A stretch of DNA of 64,000 bases, taken from positions 930,001 through 994,000 of the forward strand of contig NC_023063.1 in NCBI RefSeq assembly GCF_000508225.1, given 5' to 3'. Source of the DNA: Ehrlichia muris AS145 (GTDB taxonomy: Bacteria > Pseudomonadota > Alphaproteobacteria > Rickettsiales > Anaplasmataceae). Positions 21,418 to 30,885 of this stretch are shown piece by piece. Position numbers and translations under genes: made by a program. The notes beneath the pieces were generated by a model that saw only the letters and a program-made list of their open reading frames with translations, was not told where the DNA came from and did no database searches. The stretch's first letter is position 1. The number at the start of each line of letters is the position of its first letter.

Positions 21418-21858
21418 TCACCCAACAATCTGACTACGCGCGAGCATATCTGCTTTTTGATTATACAAATTGCCTGCATGAGCTTTAACCCAATACCACG
21501 TAACTTTATGAAAACTCGCAAGACTATCCAATTCCAACCACAACTCCAAATTTTTTACCGGCATTTTACTAGCAGTTTTCCACCCATTAACCTTCCATTT
21601 TTTGATCCATAACGTAATACCATCCTTAACATACACACTATCAGTATATAAATCAATATCATATGCTACTTTTAACAATTTTAAAGCTTCAATAACTGCT
21701 GTGAGTTCCATCCTATTATTGGTGGTATTAGAACTATTCCCATAGATTGTTTTTTCATTTTCACCAAACAATAAAACTGCTGCCCATCCTCCAGGACCAG
21801 GGTTACCAGAACATGCCCCATCAGTATAAATGACAACTTTATCCAGTTCACTTTTCAT
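21418..21858 (-). CDS. rnhA: ribonuclease HI
   Basis: RNase HI cuts the RNA strand of RNA-DNA hybrids. The four acidic catalytic residues are visible: Asp in [20 protein letters not shown], Glu in [13 protein letters not shown], Asp in [13 protein letters not shown], and Asp in [11 protein letters not shown], along with the conserved His in [10 protein letters not shown]. The frame can be opened 13 codons further up with GTG at 21897, but that extension is not typical of the family, so I place the start at the ATG at 21858, giving 146 residues. It precedes the AsmA-like gene and could share its transcript. Confidence 0.93.
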   Translation of the reverse strand: MKSELDKVVIYTDGACSGNPGPGGWAAVLLFGENEKTIYGNSSNTTNNRMELTAVIEALKLLKVAYDIDLYTDSVYVKDGITLWIKKWKVNGWKTASKMPVKNLELWLELDSLASFHKVTWYWVKAHAGNLYNQKADMLARSQIVG

Positions 21859-22904
21859 GCAACATATACAAAATAACCTAAATTTTAAGAATAGCACCTA
21901 ACATTCACTGCATCAACACTGAAAACAAGTATTATCACCTGTATAATAAAAAAACATGCTCTACCTTTTCAAAAGTTTTATCAGTAAATTTATTTTAATT
22001 AGTCAATCTCAGCATAACTGGCTTAACTATTCCTTAAATTAGATGAACATAATATCCAGCAATGCCTTTTATACGTGAAAAACATTAAATGTCACTATAG
22101 AAAAATTATGTTCCATAGACTTGATATAACAATTGACAATAATTTATCTTCTAATACATGACATGATAATTACAACACTCATCACAACCAATATAAAATA
22201 TCTCACTGATTTAACAAACGTAAGTTAAGTCTTTTCTCAAAGAAATACTTTTTATACTACAAGAGCATTAAAATCCCGTAACAGATGTATATTTATAATA
22301 AATTACAGACAAGCTAAACATTATGCACAATAAATTGAGATAAACTCTAGCATTCACTTATCAATAACCATATTTATATATCACAGTTTTATAATGTAAA
22401 TAACACTGATTTATCCATCTATATAGGAATCAAAAATTTCAGCTTGATTATAGCTGCATTATAGAATATGCAATAATTCCAACACCCAAAGTACTACAAC
22501 AAATAATACTAAAAACCTATACTCAACAACATACCACAACTCTATATTATTATATCAAAACATGTTGAAAACTCATATTATTTATTTAATGTTAGAAAAA
22601 AACATAATTAATACACTCGAGCATAACAAGATCCTTTATTGTATGATATGCTAAATACATACAAATCAAGTATGATTAATACTACAATAAGTACCTCAAC
22701 AATTTAAATAGGATAACAGAAAAATATATACCTTGGGTACTAAACTATTGATATTAATAACACTATCAGTCTATAAATACTACCACAAAAAGCATATTCA
22801 CAACTAAACAGAAAATCAATACCTAAATCTTACGTAAGAATCTTGTATTCTAGCTATAATAGAAACAACAGCTAGCAATCAAATAAGACATACTTCACCA
22901 ATGA
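21859..22904. other. gene-free stretch, about 1 kb
   Basis: Separates the leftward rnhA from the rightward duplicated block. No gene, RNA or repeat that I can support. Confidence 0.55.
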
Positions 22905-23164
22905 GCTACAACATAATTTATATTCATAGTAATTTATAAGATCATAAGCATAAAGTTCACTGCTAAAATTACAAAGAATATGTTAAAATTCAGTACAGTC
23001 CTCATACATCAAGTAATAATATACTACCAGACATGACATTTAATAAAAAATCAATTTATATAAAAACAAAAAAAGTTTTACTTTAAAAAACACTCATTTA
23101 TAATTAATATAGGCTTTAAAATTAATCTAAGTAAGCATACTTATTATAAATAGCAATAATGTTA

Positions 23165-23220
23165 GGTAGCATTTGTTTATCCCATTTGCTGTGCTAGAAA
23201 TAAGGCTAACAAGTGCTACC
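23165..23220 (+). promoter_or_regulatory. long stem-loop in the leader region of gene A1
   Basis: ggtagcatttgtt at 23165 pairs with aacaagtgctacc at 23208: 13 pairs, with one G-T wobble and no gaps. The 30-base loop contains tttgctgtgctagaaataagg. In the second block the loop sequence is recognisable near 25150 (ctttgctaagaataagg), with a weaker stem around it. It is about 120 bp upstream of the A1 start and is not followed by a T-run, so it is more likely regulatory than a terminator. Confidence 0.5.
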
Positions 23221-23337
23221 AGGTTACGTACATGGTAAATTTTCATTGTTTTTGATATATCCTAAAGCATTAAGTATATATTAAGCTATCTGTGTTTATA
23301 GTGCATATATTATGCTATACTAAAATTTATATAAGAA

Positions 23338-23790
23338 ATGCCAACATCATCCAATACATCTAACATAACAACATCTACCGCCAGTACACCTACTAGTAAT
23401 CCCATTGATACAACAATACTTAAACAAAATCTCCCGCAAGTCTTGTTATGTTTTGTGTGTTTTGTGGTACTACTAATGTTGATAATAATAGTATTATATA
23501 AACTATTCTCAAACAAAAAAAAGACTGAAACTCGCACAAGAACATCGTGTGAACGCAGCTTAAACCACAGAATATTCTTGGATGACAACAGCCTTCCAAT
23601 ACCTATGCGATGTGAACAATATGTAGATATGAGCAAATATCGTCTTTCACGTGTTATAGAAGAAGAAGAAGAAGTAGCAGAAGAAGAGACTATGGAAGAA
23701 AATAATCAAGCAATTCAAGCTAGTATAGATAGTACCATTAGTGACGTGGTGATTATACATACTAATGGCGCACATAAAACTTTAGAATAA
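23338..23790 (+). CDS. single-pass membrane protein A1 with Ser/Thr-rich N-terminus
   Basis: A 150-residue protein of unknown family. Residues 1-30 are almost all Ser, Thr, Asn and Pro (MPTSSNTSNITTSTASTPTS). A membrane segment follows at about 33-57. The remaining chain is basic near the membrane (NKKKTETRTRTS), then has a conserved block (IFLDDNSLPIPMRCEQY) and a glutamate run (EEEEEVAEEE). It is the intact copy of the gene at 25322, which lacks the acidic tail. The Ser/Thr-rich N-terminus and single membrane pass are also the plan of the tandem-repeat protein at 27583, so the three may be distant relatives. No function can be assigned. Confidence 0.6.
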   Translation: MPTSSNTSNITTSTASTPTSNPIDTTILKQNLPQVLLCFVCFVVLLMLIIIVLYKLFSNKKKTETRTRTSCERSLNHRIFLDDNSLPIPMRCEQYVDMSKYRLSRVIEEEEEVAEEETMEENNQAIQASIDSTISDVVIIHTNGAHKTLE

Positions 23791-23903
23791 TATTAAATTA
23801 AAAAACATAAAAACTAATATAGTTAATCGCATGTTATGGTGATGTCAAGTTTACACTTATTTGTAACTTTTTTCTCTGAATTGTGCTTCCAAAGCAATAT
23901 AGA

Positions 23904-24005
23904 TGACCTGTAGATTTAATAAAAACTATTATTTACGTAATATTAATTAAACATTTTAATACTTATATACTAAATTTAACTTGTTAATTTGTATAACTAC
24001 AGGTC
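23904..24005 (+). promoter_or_regulatory. conserved inverted repeat between genes A1 and B1
   Basis: gacctgtag at 23904 and its perfect complement ctacaggtc at 23997 bracket about 84 bp just upstream of B1. Both arms are conserved exactly in the second block (25866 and 25930), although the spacer there has shrunk by about 29 bp. Conservation of the arms with a variable spacer suggests a functional pairing or two protein sites. Confidence 0.55.
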
Positions 24006-24049
24006 AAATATAAAGTTAAGCTTTATACATAAGTCTTAGGGCACACAAA

Positions 24050-24316
24050 ATGAATAACCAGAGAAACGTCACTACTACAACAATGGCAAGTAATACCACC
24101 AGTAATAGTCATGACATTCTGCATAAACACTTACTTGTAACAATACTATTTTCACTATACTACTTAGTAATCACCATGTATTATCAAGCATGTAGGGACA
24201 GAGAGGAGCAATTCAAACAACATACTTCTAATACTTACGCTATAATCATAATTTTTTTACACTATATGACTCATTTTATGAGCCAAATCCATACCAAAAT
24301 GAATTCATATAATTAA
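24050..24316 (+). CDS. small membrane protein B1
   Basis: An 88-residue protein with ATG start. It has a Thr/Ser/Asn-rich N-terminus (NVTTTTMASNTTSNSHD) and a hydrophobic stretch at about residues 28-46 (LLVTILFSLYYLVITMYY), then a polar segment and a second weaker hydrophobic stretch (AIIIIFLHYM). The second block holds a homologous but broken gene at 25983-26728. There is no known family. The last few codons lie in the first unit of a 149-bp repeat. Its small size makes expression uncertain, but its survival in only one of two copies argues that this one is the functional copy. Confidence 0.45.
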   Translation: MNNQRNVTTTTMASNTTSNSHDILHKHLLVTILFSLYYLVITMYYQACRDREEQFKQHTSNTYAIIIIFLHYMTHFMSQIHTKMNSYN

Positions 24317-24598
24317 TAAACGTAGATACAGTACGATTAGCTCCAGAGGGATACAGCCATGACACCTACTGAAAACGTATAGACTTTAAAAATCACTTCA
24401 CAACATAGCCATAAGACTATGTCCTATTTTAAGAATGACTTTATATAATGAATTCATATAATTAATAAACGTAGATACAGTACAATTAGCTCTAGAGGGA
24501 TACAGCCATGACACCTACTGAAAACGTATAGACTTTAAAAATCACTTCACAACATAGCCATAAGACTATGTCCTATTTTAAGAATGACTTTATATAAT
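24301..24598. repeat. 149-bp direct tandem duplication
   Basis: Two adjacent units beginning gaattcatataattaataaa at 24301 and 24450. They differ at only a couple of bases, so this is a recent event. Unit one includes the 3' end of B1. One diverged unit is found at the end of the second block near 26710-26862. Confidence 0.92.
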
Positions 24599-24804
24599 GA
24601 TATTATTATAGGTAGCATGAATATGTACTACCTCAACTATAACATCACTGTTACAGGTGCTATAAATAATACAATAAATACCTTAGTAAGTTATAAGACA
24701 TAGCAGTCAATCTACAGCACAGAGTATTAGCTACAATAATCAACTATACTAAATAGCAAGTAGTGTAGCTCTGCAGTATCTTCTATGATCATCAATTCTA
24801 CAAG

Positions 24805-24862
24805 TTACTGCAGTAGACTATAAATTCACTATTACACAAAGTAGTTAGCATTACAACATAAT
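24805..24862 (+). pseudogene. short fragment related to the tandem-repeat protein gene at 27583
   Basis: The string actgcagtagactataaattcactattacac here parallels actgcagtagacactataagttcactacta within the 27583 gene at about 27750, and the match continues through gtagctaacactacaacac. The fragment is out of frame and has no start. It runs into the upstream flank of block 2, suggesting that this flank was itself once part of a 27583-like gene. Confidence 0.45.
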
Positions 24863-25321
24863 TTACATCCATAGTAATTTATAAAGTCATAAACATAAAG
24901 TTCATTGCTAAAGTTACAAAGAACATGCTAAAAGTTAATATAGTCTTCATAAGTCAATAATAATATACTACCAACAACAATATTTTATAAAAAGCAAGCA
25001 ATACTAAGCAATAAATCAATTTATACAAAAACAAAAAAAAACTTTACTTTGAAAAATACTCATTTATAGTCAACAAAAGATGTAGTTTAATCTAAGTGAG
25101 GATACTTACTATAGAGCGGGTATTCGTCATGTTCTGCTTGCTTTGCTAAGAATAAGGAATAAATATATGCACTACCGCATGGGCTACTCTTTACATACAC
25201 AATAAATCCCTTGCTACCCTTGGGTATATGGTATTCCTTAAAGTGTTAAGTATATTAAATTATTTATGTTTATAGTACATGCATTAGCTACACTATCTTT
25301 AAAATTTATATTAGGAAGAAA

Positions 25322-25651
25322 ATGCCAACATCACCCAATGTATCTACTAGCAGTCCCATTAATGCAACAGCAAATACAAATGAATTAGCATTCCGCATTA
25401 CGACGTACTCACTATTATGCATAACAGCACTAATACTACTAGCAATAACATTCTATGCAATATATAAACATAAGAAAAAGAGTGGAAGAAACAAAGGTCA
25501 AAACTATACAAGCACATCTGATCAATCTGACGACACTATATGGACACCAAAATTCTTTTACCTTGATGATGATAACAAATTACGAATATCTATACGATGT
25601 GAAGAATATAGAGACATTAGAGAAGGTCGTATACCACGTGTTATAGAATAA
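25322..25651 (+). CDS. single-pass membrane protein A2, shortened paralog of A1
   Basis: A 109-residue paralog of the protein at 23338, with a good ribosome site (aggaag) before the ATG. It has a Ser/Thr/Asn-rich N-terminus (MPTSPNVSTSSPINATANT), a membrane segment at about residues 27-47, a basic flank, and the conserved block FYLDDDNKLRISIRCEEY ending RIPRVIE. A1 continues after RVIE with a glutamate run; here a stop follows at once. The DNA beyond the stop still resembles the A1 tail (cggtgattacatgtgttaa against gtggtgattatacatacta), so A2 has lost its acidic tail by mutation. It may still be expressed. Confidence 0.5.
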   Translation: MPTSPNVSTSSPINATANTNELAFRITTYSLLCITALILLAITFYAIYKHKKKSGRNKGQNYTSTSDQSDDTIWTPKFFYLDDDNKLRISIRCEEYRDIREGRIPRVIE

Positions 25652-25865
25652 AGTGAGAGCAGATCAAGAAAAATATACAGATCACCTACCAGAACGCATA
25701 ATACGGTGATTACATGTGTTAATACAGCATCAAGCTTCTTCAGAGAAGTACTAAATTAAAAAAACATAAAAATTAATGTCTTTCATCGCATGTTATGGTG
25801 ATGTCAGGTTCACATATTTACTTGTTAACTTTTTTCCTGAATTGTGCTTATAAAGCAATATAGAT

Positions 25866-25938
25866 GACCTGTAGATTTAACAAAAACTATTCTCTACATA
25901 AGTTGAATTTAACTTGTTAATTCGTATAACTACAGGTC
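25866..25938 (+). promoter_or_regulatory. conserved inverted repeat, second copy
   Basis: gacctgtag at 25866 and ctacaggtc at 25930, the same arms as at 23904 and 23997 but only 55 bp apart. Located just upstream of the broken B2 gene. Confidence 0.5.
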
Positions 25939-25982
25939 AAATATAAGGTTAAGTTTTATGCATAAGTCTTAGAGTACACAAA

Positions 25983-26728
25983 ATAAATAATTATATAAAC
26001 ATCACTACTACAACAACGGCAGGATAATACCACTATAGTGATAGTTATGATATTCTTTATAGACACTAGTAATCACCATGTATTAACCAAGCATGTTAGT
26101 AATAGAGAAGGACAATTTAAATAATCCGCAATACACTTCTAATACTTACGCTAATGTATATAATATCACTAACAATAATCATGATATTCTTCATAGAACA
26201 CTATTTATAACAATACTATCTTTCACTACATTTAGTAATCACCATGTGTTAACCAAGCATGTAGTAATAGAGAAGGACAATTTAAATAATCCGCAATACA
26301 CTTCTAATACTTACGCTAATGTATATAATATCACTAACAATAATCATGATATTCTTCATAGAACACTATTTATAACAATACTATCTTTCACTACATTTAG
26401 TAATCACCATGTATTAACCAAGCATGTTAGTAATAGAGAAGGACAATTTAAATAATCCGCAATACACTTCTAATAGTTACACTAATGTATATAATATCAC
26501 TAACAATAATCATGATATTCTTCATAGAACACTATTTATAACAATACTATCTTTCACTACATTTAGTAATCACCATGTGTTAACCAAGCATGTAGTAATA
26601 GAGAAGGACAATTTAAATAATCCGCAATACACTTCTAATACTTACACTATAGTCATAGTTTTATAGATTTTACATACATGACTCATTCTATGAGCTAAAT
26701 CTACACCAAAATGAATTTATGCAATTAA
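25983..26728 (+). pseudogene. broken second copy of gene B, expanded by internal repeats
   Basis: Homologous to B1 (24050-24316). The start codon is changed from ATG to ATA at 25983, an early stop follows, and about 35 bp coding for the hydrophobic segment are missing from the first portion. The middle is replaced by a four-unit tandem array of 165/166 bp, which leaves two frames of 120 and 80 codons (26093-26455 and 26424-26666) that repeat NREGQFK or IEKDNLNNPQYTSNTY. The C-terminal end is still recognisable near 26690-26728. I read it as a pseudogene, not as a new repeat protein, because unit length alternates and breaks frame. Confidence 0.6.
26071..26680. repeat. 165/166-bp tandem repeat, nearly four units
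   Basis: The marker aatcaccatgt occurs at 26071, 26237, 26402 and 26568, giving spacings of 166, 165 and 166. Units 1 and 3 read gtattaaccaagcatgttag; units 2 and 4 read gtgttaaccaagcatgtag. The alternation means that a 331-bp pair was duplicated as one piece. Confidence 0.92.
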
Positions 26729-26862
26729 TAGATGTAGAACATAGTGCGGTTAGCTCTAGAAGGATATAACCATGACACTCACTATAGATTTTTAAAGTCA
26801 CTTCACAACTAGCCATAAGACTATGTGCTATTTTAAGAATGGCGCTTTATATAAAGATTTTT

Positions 26863-27582
26863 AACATGCACATAAAATTATAAACTATACATTCTCCATA
26901 TATTTAGTTGTGTAAATAGCATATTAGATACATATAAATTGGTACGCATATTACTATAAAATGCAGTATATTACTTACCAAAAAACATTTTCCGAATTTA
27001 TAATTTTATGCCATTAGCACCATACATGTCATCAATATTCCTTCCATAGAAGAGATATAGGTGAAGATTCCTGTATATTAGAATCACGAGTTTTAACAAG
27101 AATCGTTATTTGGATGGGTAAAGGATAAAACCTATCTTGATCCACATTATAAAACCTTTGTTATTGATTTATCATATATGTATTTTGTAGGCTAACTTTA
27201 TTCCCTAAGGTATTATAAAAATTTTCTTTATTAATTCTTCTGTTAGAACTATAGAAAGACTCATTAAAATAACTTACTACAATATTGTAAGATTCTTTTA
27301 ATTATAAAGAATTACTTTTATAATTTTTCTTTAATACAAGATTACGAATATAGACTATCATTTAATATAAATCTTACCATACAACCAACTCATCTACATT
27401 AAAATAACAAAGAATTAACTAAATAAGTAATATTAATTTACCATTAGATAGGTATTTTTATACAAACTAGGCAAGTATATTCCATATTTGGTTAACTTTG
27501 ATTAATCAAATGTTCATAATCACGAAGCATAACTTATATTTCATTATAAAAACACTAAGTCAACTCAAATGCAGTAAAAGCT
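26863..27582. other. intergenic stretch before the tandem-repeat protein gene
   Basis: About 720 bp without a gene. It presumably holds the promoter of the 27583 gene. No RNA gene or repeat seen. Confidence 0.5.
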
Positions 27583-28986
27583 ATGCCTAACGACACAACA
27601 AATACCTTCACTTCAACCAATAATGCTATTGCCACAACAAATTCAACAACAAGTAGCAGTCAATTTACAACAGAGACTACTAATTCTATAATAAGTACTA
27701 TACTAGACACAACAAGTAGAGTAAATTCCACGCTCAGCAATGCTATAAGTACTGCAGTAGACACTATAAGTTCACTACTACAGTACGTAGCTAACACTAC
27801 AACACAATTCATATATAACACAACAAATACTACTAATTTACCTACACAGACAAATAACACTTACCCTACAAGCCATACAACAGAACCAAGCAGTACTATT
27901 ACATCTGTGTTGACTACTACAAGAGATATGATCAGTAATCCAGCAAACAATGCTACTTCTATAGCAAGTACAGTATCAAATAGTAGTAGCACTACAACAA
28001 CCACTACTAACCCATTTAACAGTACAACAAGTAGTTCCAATTTTATAACAACCAATAATACAACTGCATCACAAGATACTGATATTCAGCAACTTATCCA
28101 GATATTTATTGCATGTTTCGCAGTTTTGTTACTTATCATTATAATACATCACGTAAATAGACCCAGATCTACCCAAAATATCCACCGACAAAGATGGCAA
28201 AATAGATCTATCGAAGAAGGAATTTTATATCAATTGCCTACAGCTCAAAGTCGATCAACAACATTAACTACTGAATACGCATTACGTCTACTCGATGATG
28301 CTTGTCAAGACACAGCAAGTACTACTAATAACAGTCAAGAAGATCTAACCGTGGAATACGCATTACGTCTACTCGATGATGCTTGTCAAGACACAGCAAG
28401 TACTACTAATAACAGTCAAGAAGATCTAACCGTGGAATACGCATTACGTCTACTCGATGATGCTTGTCAAGACACAGCAAGTACTACTCATAACAGTCAA
28501 GAAGATCTAACCGTGGAATACGCATTACGTCTACTCGATGATGCTTGTCAAGACAGCGCAAGTACTACTCATAACAGTCAAGAAGATCTAACCGTGGAAT
28601 ACGCATTACGTCTACTCGATGATGCTTGTCAAGACAGCGCAAGTACTACTCATAACAGTCAAGAAGATCTAACCGTGGAATACGCATTACGTCTACTCGA
28701 TGATGCTTGTCAAGACACAGCAAGTACTACTCATAACAGTCAAGAAGATCTAACCGTGGAATACGCATTACGTCTACTCGATGATGCTTGTCAAGACACA
28801 GCAAGTCCTTCTGATAACAATCAAGAAGAAGGACATGTTGCACTTAGAGAAGCATTACATCCTCTTAACCTGACTTATCAAGAATGTGAAGCCTCTTTGA
28901 GTACAAATAGAAGCTCATTACCAAACAACATATTATCTAATAATATAACATCCTCTTGTAACAACAATAAAGTAATTAAAAACTAA
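27583..28986 (+). CDS. tandem-repeat membrane protein (TRP-like)
   Basis: A 467-residue protein with three parts. Residues 1-168 are Ser, Thr, Asn and Ala-rich with long runs of Thr (a mucin-like composition). A membrane segment lies at about 170-192 (LIQIFIACFAVLLLIIIIHH). After a basic flank, residues 231-419 are seven repeats of 27 residues with the core EYALRLLDDACQD and a variable Ser/Thr/Asn linker ending SQEDL. The tail is again Ser/Asn-rich. Ehrlichia species are known for immunodominant tandem-repeat proteins (TRPs) exported to host cells. This repeat sequence does not match those I recall, so it is TRP-like by architecture only, and a membrane segment in the middle is unusual for that class. 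Confidence 0.75.
   Translation: MPNDTTNTFTSTNNAIATTNSTTSSSQFTTETTNSIISTILDTTSRVNSTLSNAISTAVDTISSLLQYVANTTTQFIYNTTNTTNLPTQTNNTYPTSHTTEPSSTITSVLTTTRDMISNPANNATSIASTVSNSSSTTTTTTNPFNSTTSSSNFITTNNTTASQDTDIQQLIQIFIACFAVLLLIIIIHHVNRPRSTQNIHRQRWQNRSIEEGILYQLPTAQSRSTTLTTEYALRLLDDACQDTASTTNNSQEDLTVEYALRLLDDACQDTASTTNNSQEDLTVEYALRLLDDACQDTASTTHNSQEDLTVEYALRLLDDACQDSASTTHNSQEDLTVEYALRLLDDACQDSASTTHNSQEDLTVEYALRLLDDACQDTASTTHNSQEDLTVEYALRLLDDACQDTASPSDNNQEEGHVALREALHPLNLTYQECEASLSTNRSSLPNNILSNNITSSCNNNKVIKN
28273..28839 (+). repeat. seven 81-bp in-frame repeats within the TRP-like gene
   Basis: gaatacgcattacgtctact recurs every 81 bp from 28273. The core is almost invariant, with variation in the linker: units 1-2 encode TASTTNNSQEDL, units 3 and 6 TASTTHNSQEDL, units 4-5 SASTTHNSQEDL, and unit 7 has degenerated to TASPSDNNQEEG. 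Near-identity at DNA level indicates recent expansion. Confidence 0.96.
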
Positions 28987-30312
28987 GTGCACATCATACA
29001 AACTTCACTACTACACTTTTTACCTATCCAGTAAACAAAATATATTTTATTGTAATTACGTAAAGAATGAATCTAGGTTCTACAATTGATAACACTAATT
29101 CTTCTAGACACATAACAATTATAAATTACTATTTTTATCTAATTTTTACTAAAAAAACTTAAGTGAATAAACATACGCCAATATTAAAATATACTTTTAT
29201 ATTATGCTTGCTAAATACTTTCAAATGCTATAGATATCAAACATTTAAACGATCGTGGCCTTCATTTATTTAAGAATTACTTATTCAAATAATATTTTAT
29301 CCTATTCATATTCTAACAAAAATAAAAGCAGTTATGTATAATTATTAAAATTCTAATAATTAAGAAAGTGTATAACTATTTTTTAAATCACATGACAAAT
29401 CTTAGAAAATATACAACGATACAACATCTTTTAAAGGTTTAGTTGGTATTTTTAACAATATAAATCAAAGCAGTAAGCTAAAACATAATCTTGATGGCTT
29501 CCTACCTTATGTCAAATCTCAATGCAAGCTTCTTTTATAGGGTTGGGTCAATAGCTACACCGTTATTTATTGAGGCTACAGTAGTAATGTAGTGCTGCTA
29601 TGTATGTCTTTCAATCCTTTTTTCTCTTTTACTGCATACCATATACTTCATTGTTATAAACAATTTGATAATGAAAAAAGGTTGAGTCAAAAATGAAATT
29701 TAGGTATGTACATATCCTACAAAAAAATAGATAACATCAGAAAAAATATAAGAAATAAAAAAACAAATCAAAACACTAGTGCAAATACCGATACTGAATT
29801 ATCAAGTACAGTTGATTTTGGACAAAACATCAGGAAGAAGAAGCTTTTATTTAGACAAATGTAACATTTTGATTAGCATATAATTGAACATAAATTTACC
29901 ATTCAAATATTTAAAATACGTTCTACGAACATTCATAAATCATAGAAACCCATCATTCAGACATATACTGTATAATTTTACAAAGTTACATTATCTATCA
30001 CAACTTCACTATATAACAATTTTAAAAAATTAATAGAAAAACTCTTATTTCAATATCAACAATTTTCAGTAGATCTTTTTTTAGCAAAACACTTTTTAAA
30101 AGTTATAATCACAGACCAACCCATCATAGGAAAAAACACAAAGTTTAATTTAATAAATAACTCTTATACACGCCTACAAAACCATAATAAAAATATATAA
30201 ACATTGATTAACAAATTAACACTTGCTAAATTACTTACAGTATAGTATATGATCATTATTGATAATGTCTTTAGAGTTGGACATTTCTGTTTATTATTAA
30301 TATGTAAAAAAA
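28987..30312. other. mostly gene-free stretch, about 1.3 kb
   Basis: Contains one doubtful small frame (29706-29864, listed separately). A segment at 29490-29640 is less AT-rich than its surroundings, but I see no gene or RNA signature in it. Confidence 0.45.
29706..29864 (+). CDS. possible 52-residue basic peptide
   Basis: ATG-started frame rich in Lys, Asn and Arg, with an SANTDTELSSTVDFGQNIRK segment that reads like real coding sequence. It has no clear ribosome site and no recognisable family. It may be the end of a lost gene. Confidence 0.2.
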   Translation: MYISYKKIDNIRKNIRNKKTNQNTSANTDTELSSTVDFGQNIRKKKLLFRQM

Positions 30313-30885
30313 ATGAGACCTTCTGATCTATTTGTTATTAATTCATCGTTAGTACAGCGCATAAAGCATCCTCAATTTAGTTTCAGTAGCATGAATCATG
30401 AAGAAAGTATAAAAGTAAAATTATTCAAGTTCATTACACCTCGAAATGCAATGATATGTTTTCGTTTCGGGTTATTCAACGTCGTATCAGTACCAGTCAT
30501 GTTAGGATTTTTTCCATATTATATGTATACTAAATTGTATTCAGAAAATAATCCTGATTATAACGGCACTTCAAGGATAGAGTACCCTATTATAATAATA
30601 TCTATAACCTTACTATTAGTAGTATTCTCTTTACTATTTGGAGTAGCATGTGTAGTAGTCTCTATACCAATGTTGTTGGTTTCACTCCTACTTTTACCTT
30701 TTAGAAAATGTTGTTTACCTACTGTCAATCAACACCATTCAGAAGGTAACCCTCATTATAAACAAACTTCAACATCAGATGAGGATTATGATGACAGCTC
30801 TAGTTCTGAATACAGCTATTCTACAGCAGCTACAGAATGTAGTCTTGTTCTAAGTGAAAAAACTAATATGCTACACATCGATTAG
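30313..30885 (+). CDS. hypothetical multi-pass membrane protein with acidic Ser-rich tail
   Basis: A 190-residue protein of no known family. Two hydrophobic regions are visible: about residues 50-70 (FRFGLFNVVSVPVMLGFFPY) and a long stretch at about 91-135, enough for two passes. The C-terminal 50 residues are polar, with a patch of Asp, Ser and Tyr (DEDYDDSSSSEYSYS). An ATG at residue 27 (MNHEESIK) is an alternative start. The gene stands alone on the plus strand between the TRP-like gene and the 31509 gene. Confidence 0.6.
   Translation: MRPSDLFVINSSLVQRIKHPQFSFSSMNHEESIKVKLFKFITPRNAMICFRFGLFNVVSVPVMLGFFPYYMYTKLYSENNPDYNGTSRIEYPIIIISITLLLVVFSLLFGVACVVVSIPMLLVSLLLLPFRKCCLPTVNQHHSEGNPHYKQTSTSDEDYDDSSSSEYSYSTAATECSLVLSEKTNMLHID

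Larger units (their letters stand above)
22905..24449 (+). repeat. segmental duplication, copy 1 (genes A1 and B1 with flanks)
   Basis: This block is homologous along its length to 24845-26862. Upstream flanks match (catagtaatttataa at about 22926 and again near 24872). The first genes match, the spacer between the genes matches almost base for base (atcgcatgttatggtgatgtca at 23826 and 25787), and the second genes match. The sequence downstream of the second gene is also shared. Divergence is moderate, so the duplication is older than the internal tandem repeats. Confidence 0.85.
24845..26862 (+). repeat. segmental duplication, copy 2 (genes A2 and broken B2)
   Basis: Homologue of 22905-24449 with the same order: leader, gene A, spacer with inverted repeat, gene B, tail. 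It is longer because an internal 165/166-bp repeat has expanded inside the former B gene. Gene A is shortened and gene B is broken, so this copy has decayed more. Confidence 0.85.

Noticed and set aside
26093-26666. Two overlapping frames of 120 and 80 codons that look like a repeat protein
   Set aside because: They are produced by a tandem array inside a gene that lost its start codon; unit length alternates between 165 and 166 bp and breaks frame. Treated as pseudogene.
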